This document shows, piece by piece, positions 23,245-30,495 of a stretch of DNA of 30,495 nucleotides. The first letter of the stretch is position 1. Each line of letters begins with the position of its first letter. The position numbers and the translations under genes were made by a program. The notes beneath the pieces were generated by a model. The model searched no databases. It was not told where the DNA came from and worked only from the letters and a program-made list of their open reading frames with translations. Origin of the DNA: an uncultured Collinsella sp. (lineage in GTDB: Bacteria > Actinomycetota > Coriobacteriia > Coriobacteriales > Coriobacteriaceae); assembly GCA_900761995.1 (NCBI GenBank), contig CAAFEY010000091.1:1-30495 (forward strand), in the 5' to 3' direction.

Positions 23245-25983
23245 ATGATGGGACGTGGTATGGCAGCAACGGATATCGAGCGCGGACTTTCGACCGCCGA
23301 GGTCGAGGAGCGCATCGCCGCCGGTAAGATCAACCGCAACATGGAGTTCAAGACCAAGTCGGTCAAAGAGCTCATCATCGAGAACCTCTGCACGTTGTTC
23401 AACTTGATTAACGTGGTCTTGGCGATTCTGGTCCTGTTGACCGGTTCGTTTAAGAACTTGACGTTCTTGTTCGTGGTGTTTTTGAACACCGCCATCGGCG
23501 TCATCCAGTCCATGCGTTCCAAGCGGATGGTCGATAAGCTTACGTTGCTCACCTCTAAGAAGGCTATTGCGGTGCGTGATGGTGCCGAAGTGGAGCTCGA
23601 CCTGGACCAGATCGTGCTCGACGACATCATTCGCCTGGGGCGCGGCGACCAGATTCCCGCCGACGCCGTAGTGGTGTCTGGCGAGGCGCTCGTTAACGAG
23701 AGCCTGCTGACGGGCGAGAGCGATCTCATTAAGAAGCAGCCCGGCTCCGAGCTCATGAGTGGCAGCTTTATCGATTCGGGCCTGCTGCGCGCCCGCGTGA
23801 TCCACGTCGGTGCCGACAACTACGTGGCCAAGATCAACAACGAGGCCAAGTACGTTAAAAAGGTCAATTCCGAGATCATGAACGCGCTTAACGCCATCGT
23901 GCGCTTTGCGAGTATCATCATGATTCCGCTTGGCCTGGCGCTGTTCACCTCGAGCGTGAGCGAGCTGTGGGACGCCGCCGGTACCCCGGGTGACAGCGCG
24001 CTTTCGTGGTGCTTCTCCGAGCTGCTGGCCGGTCGTGTGCCTTCTTCGGCACTGCTGTCCACGGTGGGCGCCCTGCTGGGTATGATTCCGCAGGGTTTGG
24101 TGCTGCTGACCTCGTCGGTGCTCGCAATCGCAACGGTGCGCCTGGCGCGTCGCAAGGTGCTCGCGCAGCAGCTCTACTGTATTGAGACGCTCGCGCGCGT
24201 CGACGTGCTGTGCCTGGACAAGACGGGCACCATTACCTCGGGCCGCATGGAGGTCGAGGGCACCTATCCGTTGCCGGTTGAGGGCGTGAGCATGGGGGAG
24301 GGCGAGGCTGCCGTTCCCGTTGATACCACGGTGCTCGACTTTGCGCTCGCTAACGTGGCGCGCGCGACCTCGGCAGATGCCAACGAGACATGCCAAGCGT
24401 TGCTCAACTACTATGCCGACCGTCCGGTCGAGGTGTCCGAGCCGCTCTCGGTCATTCCGTTCTCGTCGTCTAAAAAGTGGAGTGGTGCCTTGTTTGCGCA
24501 GGGCTCCTATGTGATGGGCGCGGCGCAGTTTGTGCTTTCGGATCGCGCGTTTGCCCAGGTCGAGAATCGTGTTGCCGAGCTTGCCGACACCTGCCGCGTG
24601 CTCGTGGTAGCGCGTGTTGACGGTTTTACGCCCGACGGCGATATGGTGGGCGAGGCCGAGCCCGTGGGCTTTGTGACCATCCGTGACGAGATCCGCACCT
24701 CGGCTGCCGAGACCATCGGCTACTTTAACGAGCAGGGCGTGACCCTCAACGTGATCAGCGGCGACGACCCCCGCACGGTGTCGTCGATCGCGCGCGTGGT
24801 GGGCGTGCCCGGGGCGGACGCTTACGTGGACGCCACGACGCTCGATACGCCGTCCAAGCTCGATGCGGCGGTGGACCGCTACCACGTCTTTGGCCGTGTG
24901 ACGCCGCAGCAGAAGCGTGAACTCGTGCAGGCGCTCAAGCGTCGCGGGCACACTGTGGCCATGACGGGTGATGGCGTCAACGACGTTTTGGCGCTCAAGG
25001 AGGCCGACTGCTCCGTGGCGATGGCCGCCGGCTCCGATGCCGCGCGCAACGTGGCTGAGATCGTGCTCGTCGACAACGACTTTGCCTCGATGCCCGCCGT
25101 GGTTGCCGAGGGCCGTCGTTCCATCAACAACCTGCAACGCTCGGCTTCGCTGTTCCTGACCAAGACGCTGTTCTCGATGGGTCTGGCGGCGCTGTGTATC
25201 GCGCTGCCGCCGTATCCCTTTGAGCCCATCCAGATGACGCTCATCAACTTCTTCTGCATCGGTGCGCCGGGCTTTGTGCTGGGGCTGGAGCCCAACAACG
25301 CCCGTGTAAAGGGGTCGTTCCTGACCAACGTGCTTAAGCGGGCCCTGCCGGCGTCGATTGCGGTCATTTTGGCCGCGGCGCTCGATATCTTTGTGGCGCG
25401 CGTGTTTGGGTTTAGCCAGCTCACGCTTTCGACCATGTGCCTGATCACGTCGTGCGCGTCAAGCGTCAGCCTCATCTGGCGAATCTCGCAGCCGCTCACG
25501 CCCTTACGTGTGGTGCTCTTCGTGTTCGTTGTTGCCGGCATTTTGACGGGTGTTATCGGCTTCCCGGAGCTGCTGTCCATTGCCAACCTGTCAGTGAGCC
25601 AGATGGTTATCTTGGCGGTTATTGTCGTCTTTACCTGCTCGGTGTTCTTTAAGCTCGCCACGATGATGGATTCGCTTAAGCCGCGTCGCCGTCATTCGGC
25701 CACCGGCTTTGGTCGCGGTGTGCGCGTGCGTCTGGGTCGCGGTGGCGGCAAGGTGAGCTCGACGGGTTCGACGGCTGGACGCTTTGCCAAGCGCGTTGCT
25801 GCTGATATGGCGCAGCGCCGCGAGGATCGCACCGCGCGCGAGGCCGAGGCCCGTGCGCTCGAGGGCGTGGCCCAAGGCCAGCCACAGCCCAAGAAAAAGA
25901 AGAGCACGGGCGCCAAACGCTCCCGCGTGACCAAATCGGCCCAGGGCATCAAAGTATCGATGCCGAGTAAAAAGAAGAAGTAG
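23245..25983 (+). CDS. P-type cation-transporting ATPase with basic C-terminal tail
   Basis: A 912-residue P-type ATPase. Motifs: actuator TGES (156-159), helix 4 motif MIPQGLVLLTS (280-290), phosphorylation site DKTGTIT (325-331), and hinge TGDGVNDVLALKEADCS. Two helices lie before the actuator domain and about six after the hinge, with no heavy-metal-binding N-terminal domain. The layout is close to the CtpE/Exp7-like branch, where mycobacterial CtpE is linked to calcium, so a calcium or similar cation is a guess. The last ~103 residues (from 810) form a Lys/Arg-rich, low-complexity cytosolic tail ending in SKKKK. The start is uncertain: ATG at 23245, 23248 or 23260, none with a good ribosome site. 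TATACC at 23231-23236 would place transcription near the first ATG, so a leaderless mRNA is possible. Confidence 0.88.
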   Translation: MMGRGMAATDIERGLSTAEVEERIAAGKINRNMEFKTKSVKELIIENLCTLFNLINVVLAILVLLTGSFKNLTFLFVVFLNTAIGVIQSMRSKRMVDKLTLLTSKKAIAVRDGAEVELDLDQIVLDDIIRLGRGDQIPADAVVVSGEALVNESLLTGESDLIKKQPGSELMSGSFIDSGLLRARVIHVGADNYVAKINNEAKYVKKVNSEIMNALNAIVRFASIIMIPLGLALFTSSVSELWDAAGTPGDSALSWCFSELLAGRVPSSALLSTVGALLGMIPQGLVLLTSSVLAIATVRLARRKVLAQQLYCIETLARVDVLCLDKTGTITSGRMEVEGTYPLPVEGVSMGEGEAAVPVDTTVLDFALANVARATSADANETCQALLNYYADRPVEVSEPLSVIPFSSSKKWSGALFAQGSYVMGAAQFVLSDRAFAQVENRVAELADTCRVLVVARVDGFTPDGDMVGEAEPVGFVTIRDEIRTSAAETIGYFNEQGVTLNVISGDDPRTVSSIARVVGVPGADAYVDATTLDTPSKLDAAVDRYHVFGRVTPQQKRELVQALKRRGHTVAMTGDGVNDVLALKEADCSVAMAAGSDAARNVAEIVLVDNDFASMPAVVAEGRRSINNLQRSASLFLTKTLFSMGLAALCIALPPYPFEPIQMTLINFFCIGAPGFVLGLEPNNARVKGSFLTNVLKRALPASIAVILAAALDIFVARVFGFSQLTLSTMCLITSCASSVSLIWRISQPLTPLRVVLFVFVVAGILTGVIGFPELLSIANLSVSQMVILAVIVVFTCSVFFKLATMMDSLKPRRRHSATGFGRGVRVRLGRGGGKVSSTGSTAGRFAKRVAADMAQRREDRTAREAEARALEGVAQGQPQPKKKKSTGAKRSRVTKSAQGIKVSMPSKKKK

Positions 25984-26092
25984 CCCAAACAGGCTGCCTC
26001 TGCGATGTTGAATTGGTGCCTTGGCCCTGTGGGGGCTTAGCGATGTTATGCTCTAACCTCGATTGTTTAAATTGCTCCGAAAAGAGGATGCC

Positions 26093-27235
26093 GTGATCTG
26101 CCCGCATTGCCTTAAGACCATCGAGGACGGCGCCTCGTTCTGTCCCTACTGCAACGCCTATGTGGGTCCGGGCGATGGCCCCGAGCATACCGAGTTCGTG
26201 TTCTGTGAGGGCTGCGGTGCCCGTCTTTCTCCGCATGATCGTACGTGCCCCAAATGCGGACGCCCCGCTCCGGGCATCCTTTCCGAGGACGCTGCCGCAT
26301 CCGACCTGGCGGCGGGCCGTACCGCCGGTTTTCCGCGCTTGACGCAAGAGCAGATCGATACCGAGGTGCCCCATGCGCCCGCTTCGGCTGCCGCCGTGCT
26401 TTCGGATGCCGCCGATCCCAATGAGACCTGCGTGCTGCCGGCTTTCGATAAAGACTTCGGTATCCCCAAGGTCGATATCCCGATGCCGGTTTCCCTGCAT
26501 GACGATGCCCAAAAGTCCAAGCGCAAAGTGCACCCCGACGAGGATGCCTATCATAAGCACAAGCGTCATATCCCCAAGCCGCTCATCGTCATCGCGGTTC
26601 TTGCCGTCGTGTGCGGTGGCGCCTATTGGTTTGTGACGGCCGACCCCATGGGTGTCATGCCCGGTTTCTATGATCAGTTTGGACAGGCTGCGCAGACTAC
26701 CTTCCCCACGCGTCAAAAGGGCGAGGCGACCGTGGACGACGCCAAACAGGACGATCCTGCCGAAGTGGTCCAGGAAGAAACCGTGCTCACCGATGACCAG
26801 CTCTATACCAGGCTCGATGGCCTGTATCAGACCATCGTGTCGTACGGTGACGAGGACCAGATCGGCGAGGTCATCGATTCGTTCAACAACGGCTATCTCC
26901 GCTCTCCGCTCTCCACGCGCCAGGAACTCTCGCAGAGTGCCTATGCGCTGCGCGACCAGATTAAAAAGACGCAAGACGAGCTCAACAACCTTAAGTACCA
27001 GGACGATACGGTCTATGCGGATGACATCGCCCACTTAAAGCAGCTTGCCGAGTGGATGTACGAGCGCGTCGACGTGATCTGCCAGAGTTGGGATATCTCG
27101 CTTGCCATTCCCGATGGCGAGTCGATGAGTTCGCATCAAAGCGAGATCTTGGCACCCATAGCGCAGGGCGGAAGCAGCGCCCTTAACCAGTACGATGCCA
27201 ACGTGGGCGCTTGGAAGCCGCAGCAGCGTTCATAG
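26093..27235 (+). CDS. Zinc-ribbon membrane protein
   Basis: A 380-residue protein of unknown function. The N-terminus has two zinc ribbons: CPHC/CPYC (Cys 3, 6, 17, 20) and CEGCG/CPKCG (Cys 38, 41, 52, 55). A flexible acidic/proline-containing region follows, then basic residues and one membrane helix (PLIVIAVLAVVCGGAYWFV, about 163-183), and a largely helical C-terminal part that would lie outside. The GTG at 26093 is chosen because AAAGAGG (26081-26087) is 5 nt upstream and the product then opens with the first zinc-ribbon cysteines; the longer TTG-started frame adds ten unrelated residues. The layout recalls TcaA-like and other zinc-ribbon envelope proteins, but no specific role is assigned. 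Confidence 0.8.
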   Translation: MICPHCLKTIEDGASFCPYCNAYVGPGDGPEHTEFVFCEGCGARLSPHDRTCPKCGRPAPGILSEDAAASDLAAGRTAGFPRLTQEQIDTEVPHAPASAAAVLSDAADPNETCVLPAFDKDFGIPKVDIPMPVSLHDDAQKSKRKVHPDEDAYHKHKRHIPKPLIVIAVLAVVCGGAYWFVTADPMGVMPGFYDQFGQAAQTTFPTRQKGEATVDDAKQDDPAEVVQEETVLTDDQLYTRLDGLYQTIVSYGDEDQIGEVIDSFNNGYLRSPLSTRQELSQSAYALRDQIKKTQDELNNLKYQDDTVYADDIAHLKQLAEWMYERVDVICQSWDISLAIPDGESMSSHQSEILAPIAQGGSSALNQYDANVGAWKPQQRS

Positions 27236-27274
27236 AAATTAGTTCGCCCTGGACGGTATTACCTACGTGCGCAA

Positions 27275-27304
27275 TTGATGGAAGCCTGTGCTTATTGCTA
27301 CAAT
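27275..27304 (+). promoter_or_regulatory. Putative promoter of the cyclophilin gene
   Basis: TTGATG (27275-27280) and TACAAT (27299-27304) are 18 nt apart; the start would be near 27311, 33 nt before the ATG. Confidence 0.6.
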
Positions 27305-27343
27305 TCGTACAAATATGCTTTAAACGCACGAGGAAGGAACCAC

Positions 27344-27886
27344 ATGTTTGGTTTTAAGAAAGAGCTCTACACGCCCGAGTATCAGCTTGCCGGCGACGAG
27401 TACGCCGTAATCGAGACGTCGAAGGGTACCATCAAGGTCAAGTTTGACGGCGAGGGCGCTCCCATTCATGTCGCGAACTTCTGCGAGCTTTCTACGATGG
27501 GCTTCTACGACGGCCTTAAGTTCCATCGCTATGTGCCCGGCTTTGTTATCCAGGGCGGCGACCCCAATACCCGTGATATGTCCGGCGCCGATGTTGCTGC
27601 CGGCCTTGAAGGCCCCGACGGCATGCCGGGTACCGGTGGCCCTGGCTACTGCATCAAGGGCGAGTTTGCCACCAATCCGCGCAACAGCCATGTCGACGGC
27701 GCGCTCGCCATGGCTCGCTCCATGGATCCCGATTCCGCGGGTTCGCAGTTCTACTTCTGCCTGGGCGCCCAGCATAACCTCGATTCCGGTTACACCGTCT
27801 TTGGTACCACGGTCGAGGGTCTCGATGTGATCTCGCAGCTGCGTGCCGGCGACGAGATCGTCCACGTCGAGATCGTTCACGAGTAA
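27344..27886 (+). CDS. Cyclophilin-type peptidyl-prolyl isomerase
   Basis: A 180-residue cytosolic cyclophilin that speeds proline cis-trans isomerisation in protein folding. Core motifs are ANFCELSTMGFYDGLKFHR (about 45-63), FVIQGGDP (about 67-74), LAMARSMDPDSAGSQFYF and the final YTVFGTTVEGLDVI. The ATG at 27344 has AGGAAGGA upstream; a longer frame from 27275 would run through the promoter. There is no signal peptide, but the N-terminal FGFKKELYTPEYQL is a short extension ahead of the core. The next gene starts 11 nt after it, so the two are probably cotranscribed. Confidence 0.93.
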   Translation: MFGFKKELYTPEYQLAGDEYAVIETSKGTIKVKFDGEGAPIHVANFCELSTMGFYDGLKFHRYVPGFVIQGGDPNTRDMSGADVAAGLEGPDGMPGTGGPGYCIKGEFATNPRNSHVDGALAMARSMDPDSAGSQFYFCLGAQHNLDSGYTVFGTTVEGLDVISQLRAGDEIVHVEIVHE

Positions 27887-27897
27887 AGGGGACTTCC

Positions 27898-29202
27898 TTG
27901 AATAGCCAGCTGATCCAACAGGGCCGCGCCGCTTATCGCGCGGGTGATTTTTCCGCTGCAGCCCAGATGCTTGGGGCGGCAAAGACTCCCGATGAGATTA
28001 TGGGCGAGGCCGACCATCTTCGCGGTAACGCCCTGATGCACCTGGGCATGTATGCTGAGGCCGCCGAGGCCTACGCTGCCGCCCTCAACGACGGCACCTA
28101 TGGCAAGCGCGGCGCGCTGCTCACCAATCGCGGCAAGGCGCTCGCAGCGGTGGGTGACTACACCACGGCCTCCCAGGCGTTTTCCGCTGCAACACAGGAC
28201 GCTTCCTATGCCACGCCGTTCAAGGCCTATCTAGGCTTGGGCAACGCGCTGTTCCAGTCGGGCGACTATGCCAACGCCGGCACTGCCTTCCGTCAGGCCG
28301 CTATCGACGGCGCCAATCCGGCTCCCGCCGCCGCTCTGGGCGAGCTCGGCCGTTGCTTTATCAAGCTCGGTCGCCCGGCAGATGCCGTGGAGACCTATCG
28401 CACGGCTATCGACTTTGCCGGTCCGCGTGACGATACGCGTGCGCTCAATGCCGGCATGGGCCAGGCGCTTTCTGCCGCCGGTCGTCCCTCCGATGCGCTC
28501 GATGCCTTTAACGCTGCTACCGCCGACGGCATCTACCAGCTCACGTCCGAGCAGGCCGACGAACTTGCCCGCGTGCATGATTCGCTGGCCGCGCTTTCTG
28601 CCCAGACGGCCATGGCTACGGCTCCGGCGCCCGCGATGGACGCTCCCGCCGTCGATCCGCTCGATCCTACGGGTGCAACCGGTCAGTTTATGCCCGACCC
28701 CTCGGACACCGGCTTCTTCACGCTGTCCGAGTCCGAGATGGTTCAGCAGGACCGTAAGGACCGTAAGCAGGCAAAGGTCCGTCGCCGTCATCGCCACACG
28801 GGCCTCAAGGTCTTCATCGTGCTGCTTCTGCTCATCCTGATCGCCGCGGGCGGTCTGGGCTTTGCCTACACGCGCGGCCTGGGCTTCCCGTCTCAGGAGT
28901 CGGTGGTTACCGACCTGTTCCAGGCTGCCGGCGACGGCGACACTGCCAAGGCGGAGTCTTGCCTCGCCTCGAGCCTGTCCGAGGACGCCAAGTCGATGAT
29001 CATCTCCTCGATTCCGCAGGGTGCCACCGTGTCCGTCGAGGGCATGGACCAGTCCATGACCGAGACGACCGCCAAGGTGAAGGCATCGCTGTCCAAGGGC
29101 GGCGAGCAGGAGTACACCGTCAAGTTCGTCCGCTCCGACAACCATATCGGCTGGGCTGTGTCTTCGCTCGATATCGATTTCTCGGCTGCTGACAACCAGT
29201 AG
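27898..29202 (+). CDS. TPR-repeat membrane protein with C-terminal extracytoplasmic domain
   Basis: A 434-residue protein starting at TTG, with AAAGGGGAC about 5 nt upstream. Residues 1 to about 220 are tetratricopeptide-like helix pairs (for example GDFSAAAQMLGAA, GMYAEAAEAYAAAL, GDYTTASQAFSAA, GDYANAGTAFRQAA, GRPADAVETYRTAI, GRPSDALDAFNAA), six or so copies. An Ala/Pro-rich link and a strongly basic stretch lead to one membrane helix (about 303-324). The last ~105 residues look like a small alpha/beta domain of the DUF4878/NTF2-like kind (DLFQAAGDGDTAKAESCL at its start). The topology is cytosolic TPR, outer small domain. The TPR part probably scaffolds partner proteins; the target is unknown. 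Cotranscribed with the cyclophilin. Confidence 0.83.
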   Translation: MNSQLIQQGRAAYRAGDFSAAAQMLGAAKTPDEIMGEADHLRGNALMHLGMYAEAAEAYAAALNDGTYGKRGALLTNRGKALAAVGDYTTASQAFSAATQDASYATPFKAYLGLGNALFQSGDYANAGTAFRQAAIDGANPAPAAALGELGRCFIKLGRPADAVETYRTAIDFAGPRDDTRALNAGMGQALSAAGRPSDALDAFNAATADGIYQLTSEQADELARVHDSLAALSAQTAMATAPAPAMDAPAVDPLDPTGATGQFMPDPSDTGFFTLSESEMVQQDRKDRKQAKVRRRHRHTGLKVFIVLLLLILIAAGGLGFAYTRGLGFPSQESVVTDLFQAAGDGDTAKAESCLASSLSEDAKSMIISSIPQGATVSVEGMDQSMTETTAKVKASLSKGGEQEYTVKFVRSDNHIGWAVSSLDIDFSAADNQ

Positions 29203-29225
29203 TGACCTTATGGGATTTGACCTTG

Positions 29226-29259
29226 CCCGGCGCTTCACCGCAAGTGAGGTGCCGGGTTT
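29226..29259 (+). terminator. Hairpin after the TPR gene
   Basis: A 13-bp stem with two G-U pairs (CCCGGCGCTTCAC/GTGAGGTGCCGGG) and loop CGCAA is followed by TTTG. The T-run is short, so termination may be partial. Confidence 0.55.
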
Positions 29260-29317
29260 GCGCTAGTATGATGGGCTAGTAGTTTTCCAGCAATCATCCA
29301 ACACATCAGGAGTTGCG

Positions 29318-30361
29318 TTGTTTTCTTTGATGGATATGTTCTTCGGTAGCTATGCGGGCGATCTCGCGATCGACCTCGGCACCGCCAATACGCTTGTCTC
29401 CGTGCGCGGCAAGGGCATCGTTATTCGCGAGCCCTCCGTTGTCGCTATCGACAAGAACGACGAGCGCATCCTGGCTGTCGGTATCGAGGCCAAGCGCATG
29501 CTCGGCCGTACGCCCGGCAATATCGTGGCCGTTCGTCCCCTCAAGGACGGCGTTATCGCCGACTTCGATGTTACCGAGGCCATGCTGCGCTACTTTATCG
29601 ACAAGGCGTCCGAGAAGCGCTATCCGTGGACTCCGCGTCCGCGCGTCGTCGTCTGTGTTCCCTCCGGTGTCACGTCGGTCGAGAAGCGTGCCGTCTTTGA
29701 GGCCACGATCCAGGCCGGCGCTCGCCAGGCCTATCTGATCGAGGAGCCCATGGCGGCTGCCATCGGTGCTGACCTGCCCGTCGAGGAGCCCACCGGCTCC
29801 ATGGTCATCGATATCGGTGGCGGCACCACCGAAGTCGCCGTTATCGCCATGGGCGGCATCGTTGTCTCGCAGTCCATTCGCATTGCCGGCGACGAGTTTG
29901 ACCAGGCCATCCTCACGCATGTTCGCGATGCCTATAACTTGGCTATCGGCGAGCGTACGGCAGAGGATATTAAGATCAAGGTCGGCTCTGCCGTTCCGCT
30001 CAAGGACGAGCTCGACGTCGAGGTCAACGGCCGCGACGTTATCACGGGTCTGCCCAAGACCGTGCGCATCGAGAGCGAGGAGATCCGTCGCGCGCTCAAC
30101 AAGCCGCTCGACGAGATGGCCAAGGCCGTCAAGGACGCGCTCGACGCCACGCCGCCCGATCTTGCCTCTGACCTCATGTACTATGGCATCCTGCTGACCG
30201 GCGGCGGCGCGCTGCTGCGCGGTCTCGATGTGCGTCTGCGCGATGAGACCGGTGTTTCGGTCAACGTCAGCCCCACGGCGCTCGATAACGTCGTGAACGG
30301 CTGTGCCCGCGTGCTCGAGGCCAACGCGTTTGACGGTGGCTTCGTCCAGACCAATGCTTAA
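29318..30361 (+). CDS. mreB: Rod shape-determining protein MreB
   Basis: A 347-residue bacterial actin that guides side-wall peptidoglycan synthesis. Actin-fold nucleotide motifs are visible: AIDLGTANTLV (17-27, phosphate 1), IREPSVVAI, VPSGVTSVEKRA, the IEEPMAAAIGADLPV segment, IDIGGGTTEVAV (phosphate 2) and LTGGGALLRGL (adenosine). The start is a TTG at 29318 with AGGAG at 29308-29312, 5 nt away; an ATG four codons on is less well placed. The N-terminal FSLMDMFFG is a likely membrane-touching helix. mreC follows 21 nt later. Confidence 0.95.
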   Translation: MFSLMDMFFGSYAGDLAIDLGTANTLVSVRGKGIVIREPSVVAIDKNDERILAVGIEAKRMLGRTPGNIVAVRPLKDGVIADFDVTEAMLRYFIDKASEKRYPWTPRPRVVVCVPSGVTSVEKRAVFEATIQAGARQAYLIEEPMAAAIGADLPVEEPTGSMVIDIGGGTTEVAVIAMGGIVVSQSIRIAGDEFDQAILTHVRDAYNLAIGERTAEDIKIKVGSAVPLKDELDVEVNGRDVITGLPKTVRIESEEIRRALNKPLDEMAKAVKDALDATPPDLASDLMYYGILLTGGGALLRGLDVRLRDETGVSVNVSPTALDNVVNGCARVLEANAFDGGFVQTNA

Positions 30362-30382
30362 TTTCCAAAAGGTGGATTCCAT

Positions 30383-30495
30383 TTGGCACGATCTTCGGGT
30401 TTCTCCACAAATCTGAATACCAAGCGACAATCAACGGGTATGCGCCCGTTGATTGTTTTCAGCCTGATTTCGGTGTTGCTGCTCACGTTTTACAT
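30383..30495 (+). CDS. mreC: Rod shape-determining protein MreC, 3' partial
   Basis: The first ~38 residues of a gene cut by the window end. A TTG start at 30383 has AAAAGGTGG 7 nt upstream. A short basic N-terminus (KRQSTGMRP) leads into a membrane helix (LIVFSLISVLLLTFYI), as in MreC, and the position straight after mreB is the usual one. Identification rests mostly on that position. Confidence 0.75.
   Translation, partial: MARSSGFSTNLNTKRQSTGMRPLIVFSLISVLLLTFY

Noticed and set aside
23230..25137. 635-residue minus strand frame opposite the P-type ATPase
   Set aside because: His/Arg-rich shadow of a gene with all P-type ATPase motifs.
26047..26052. TATGCT as -10 box for the zinc-ribbon gene
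   Set aside because: The nearest -35-like TTGGCC is 20 nt away, too far for a confident call.
1..30495. CRISPR arrays, insertion sequences, prophage or attachment sites
   Set aside because: No regularly spaced repeats, transposase or integrase genes, or duplicated tRNA ends were seen, although two tRNA genes were examined as possible integration sites.

Overview
The window looks like chromosomal DNA of a high-GC Gram-positive gut actinobacterium of the class Coriobacteriia, most like Collinsella. This is an inference from the moderately high GC, frequent GTG and TTG starts with AAGGAG-type ribosome sites, the dTDP-rhamnose genes with a fused RmlC-RmlD, the fused AroE-AroK, and a CsbB/YfhO-type envelope glycosylation module. 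No database search was possible.

Left part (1-5640, + strand): the end of a surface-polysaccharide locus. A 5'-truncated, AT-richer tandem glycosyltransferase is followed by a very GC-rich dTDP-L-rhamnose set (rfbA, rfbB, fused rfbC-rfbD). Between rfbA and rfbB sits an AT-richer insert: a frameshifted RelA/SpoT-domain remnant and a small 76-residue gene overlapping its end. A 13-bp bidirectional terminator closes the locus.

Middle left (5626-11740): a leftward operon of two membrane-anchored family 2 glycosyltransferases and a YfhO-like multi-spanning protein, which would make lipid-linked sugars and transfer them outside the cell. Divergent from it is a two-gene polysaccharide ABC exporter (Wzm/Wzt or TagG/TagH type). 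Then come a tRNA-Arg(TCT), a membrane acyltransferase and a lone AAA ATPase of lower GC.

Middle right (14349-22975, - strand): a nearly complete aromatic amino acid supra-operon in transcription order: DAHP synthase, tyrA, aroB, aroA, aroC, pheA, fused aroE-aroK, aroQ. All seven steps to chorismate plus the Phe and Tyr branch enzymes are present; only the aromatic aminotransferase is not seen. Several genes overlap or abut. An intrinsic terminator in the leader of the first gene suggests attenuation. Two long near-perfect hairpins lie inside the operon.

Right part (23066-30495, + strand): a strong promoter with tRNA-Arg(CCG), a P-type ATPase with a long basic tail, then a zinc-ribbon membrane protein, a cyclophilin, a TPR membrane protein, and mreB followed by the start of mreC, the cell-shape genes. 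No complete mobile element, CRISPR array or rRNA was seen.
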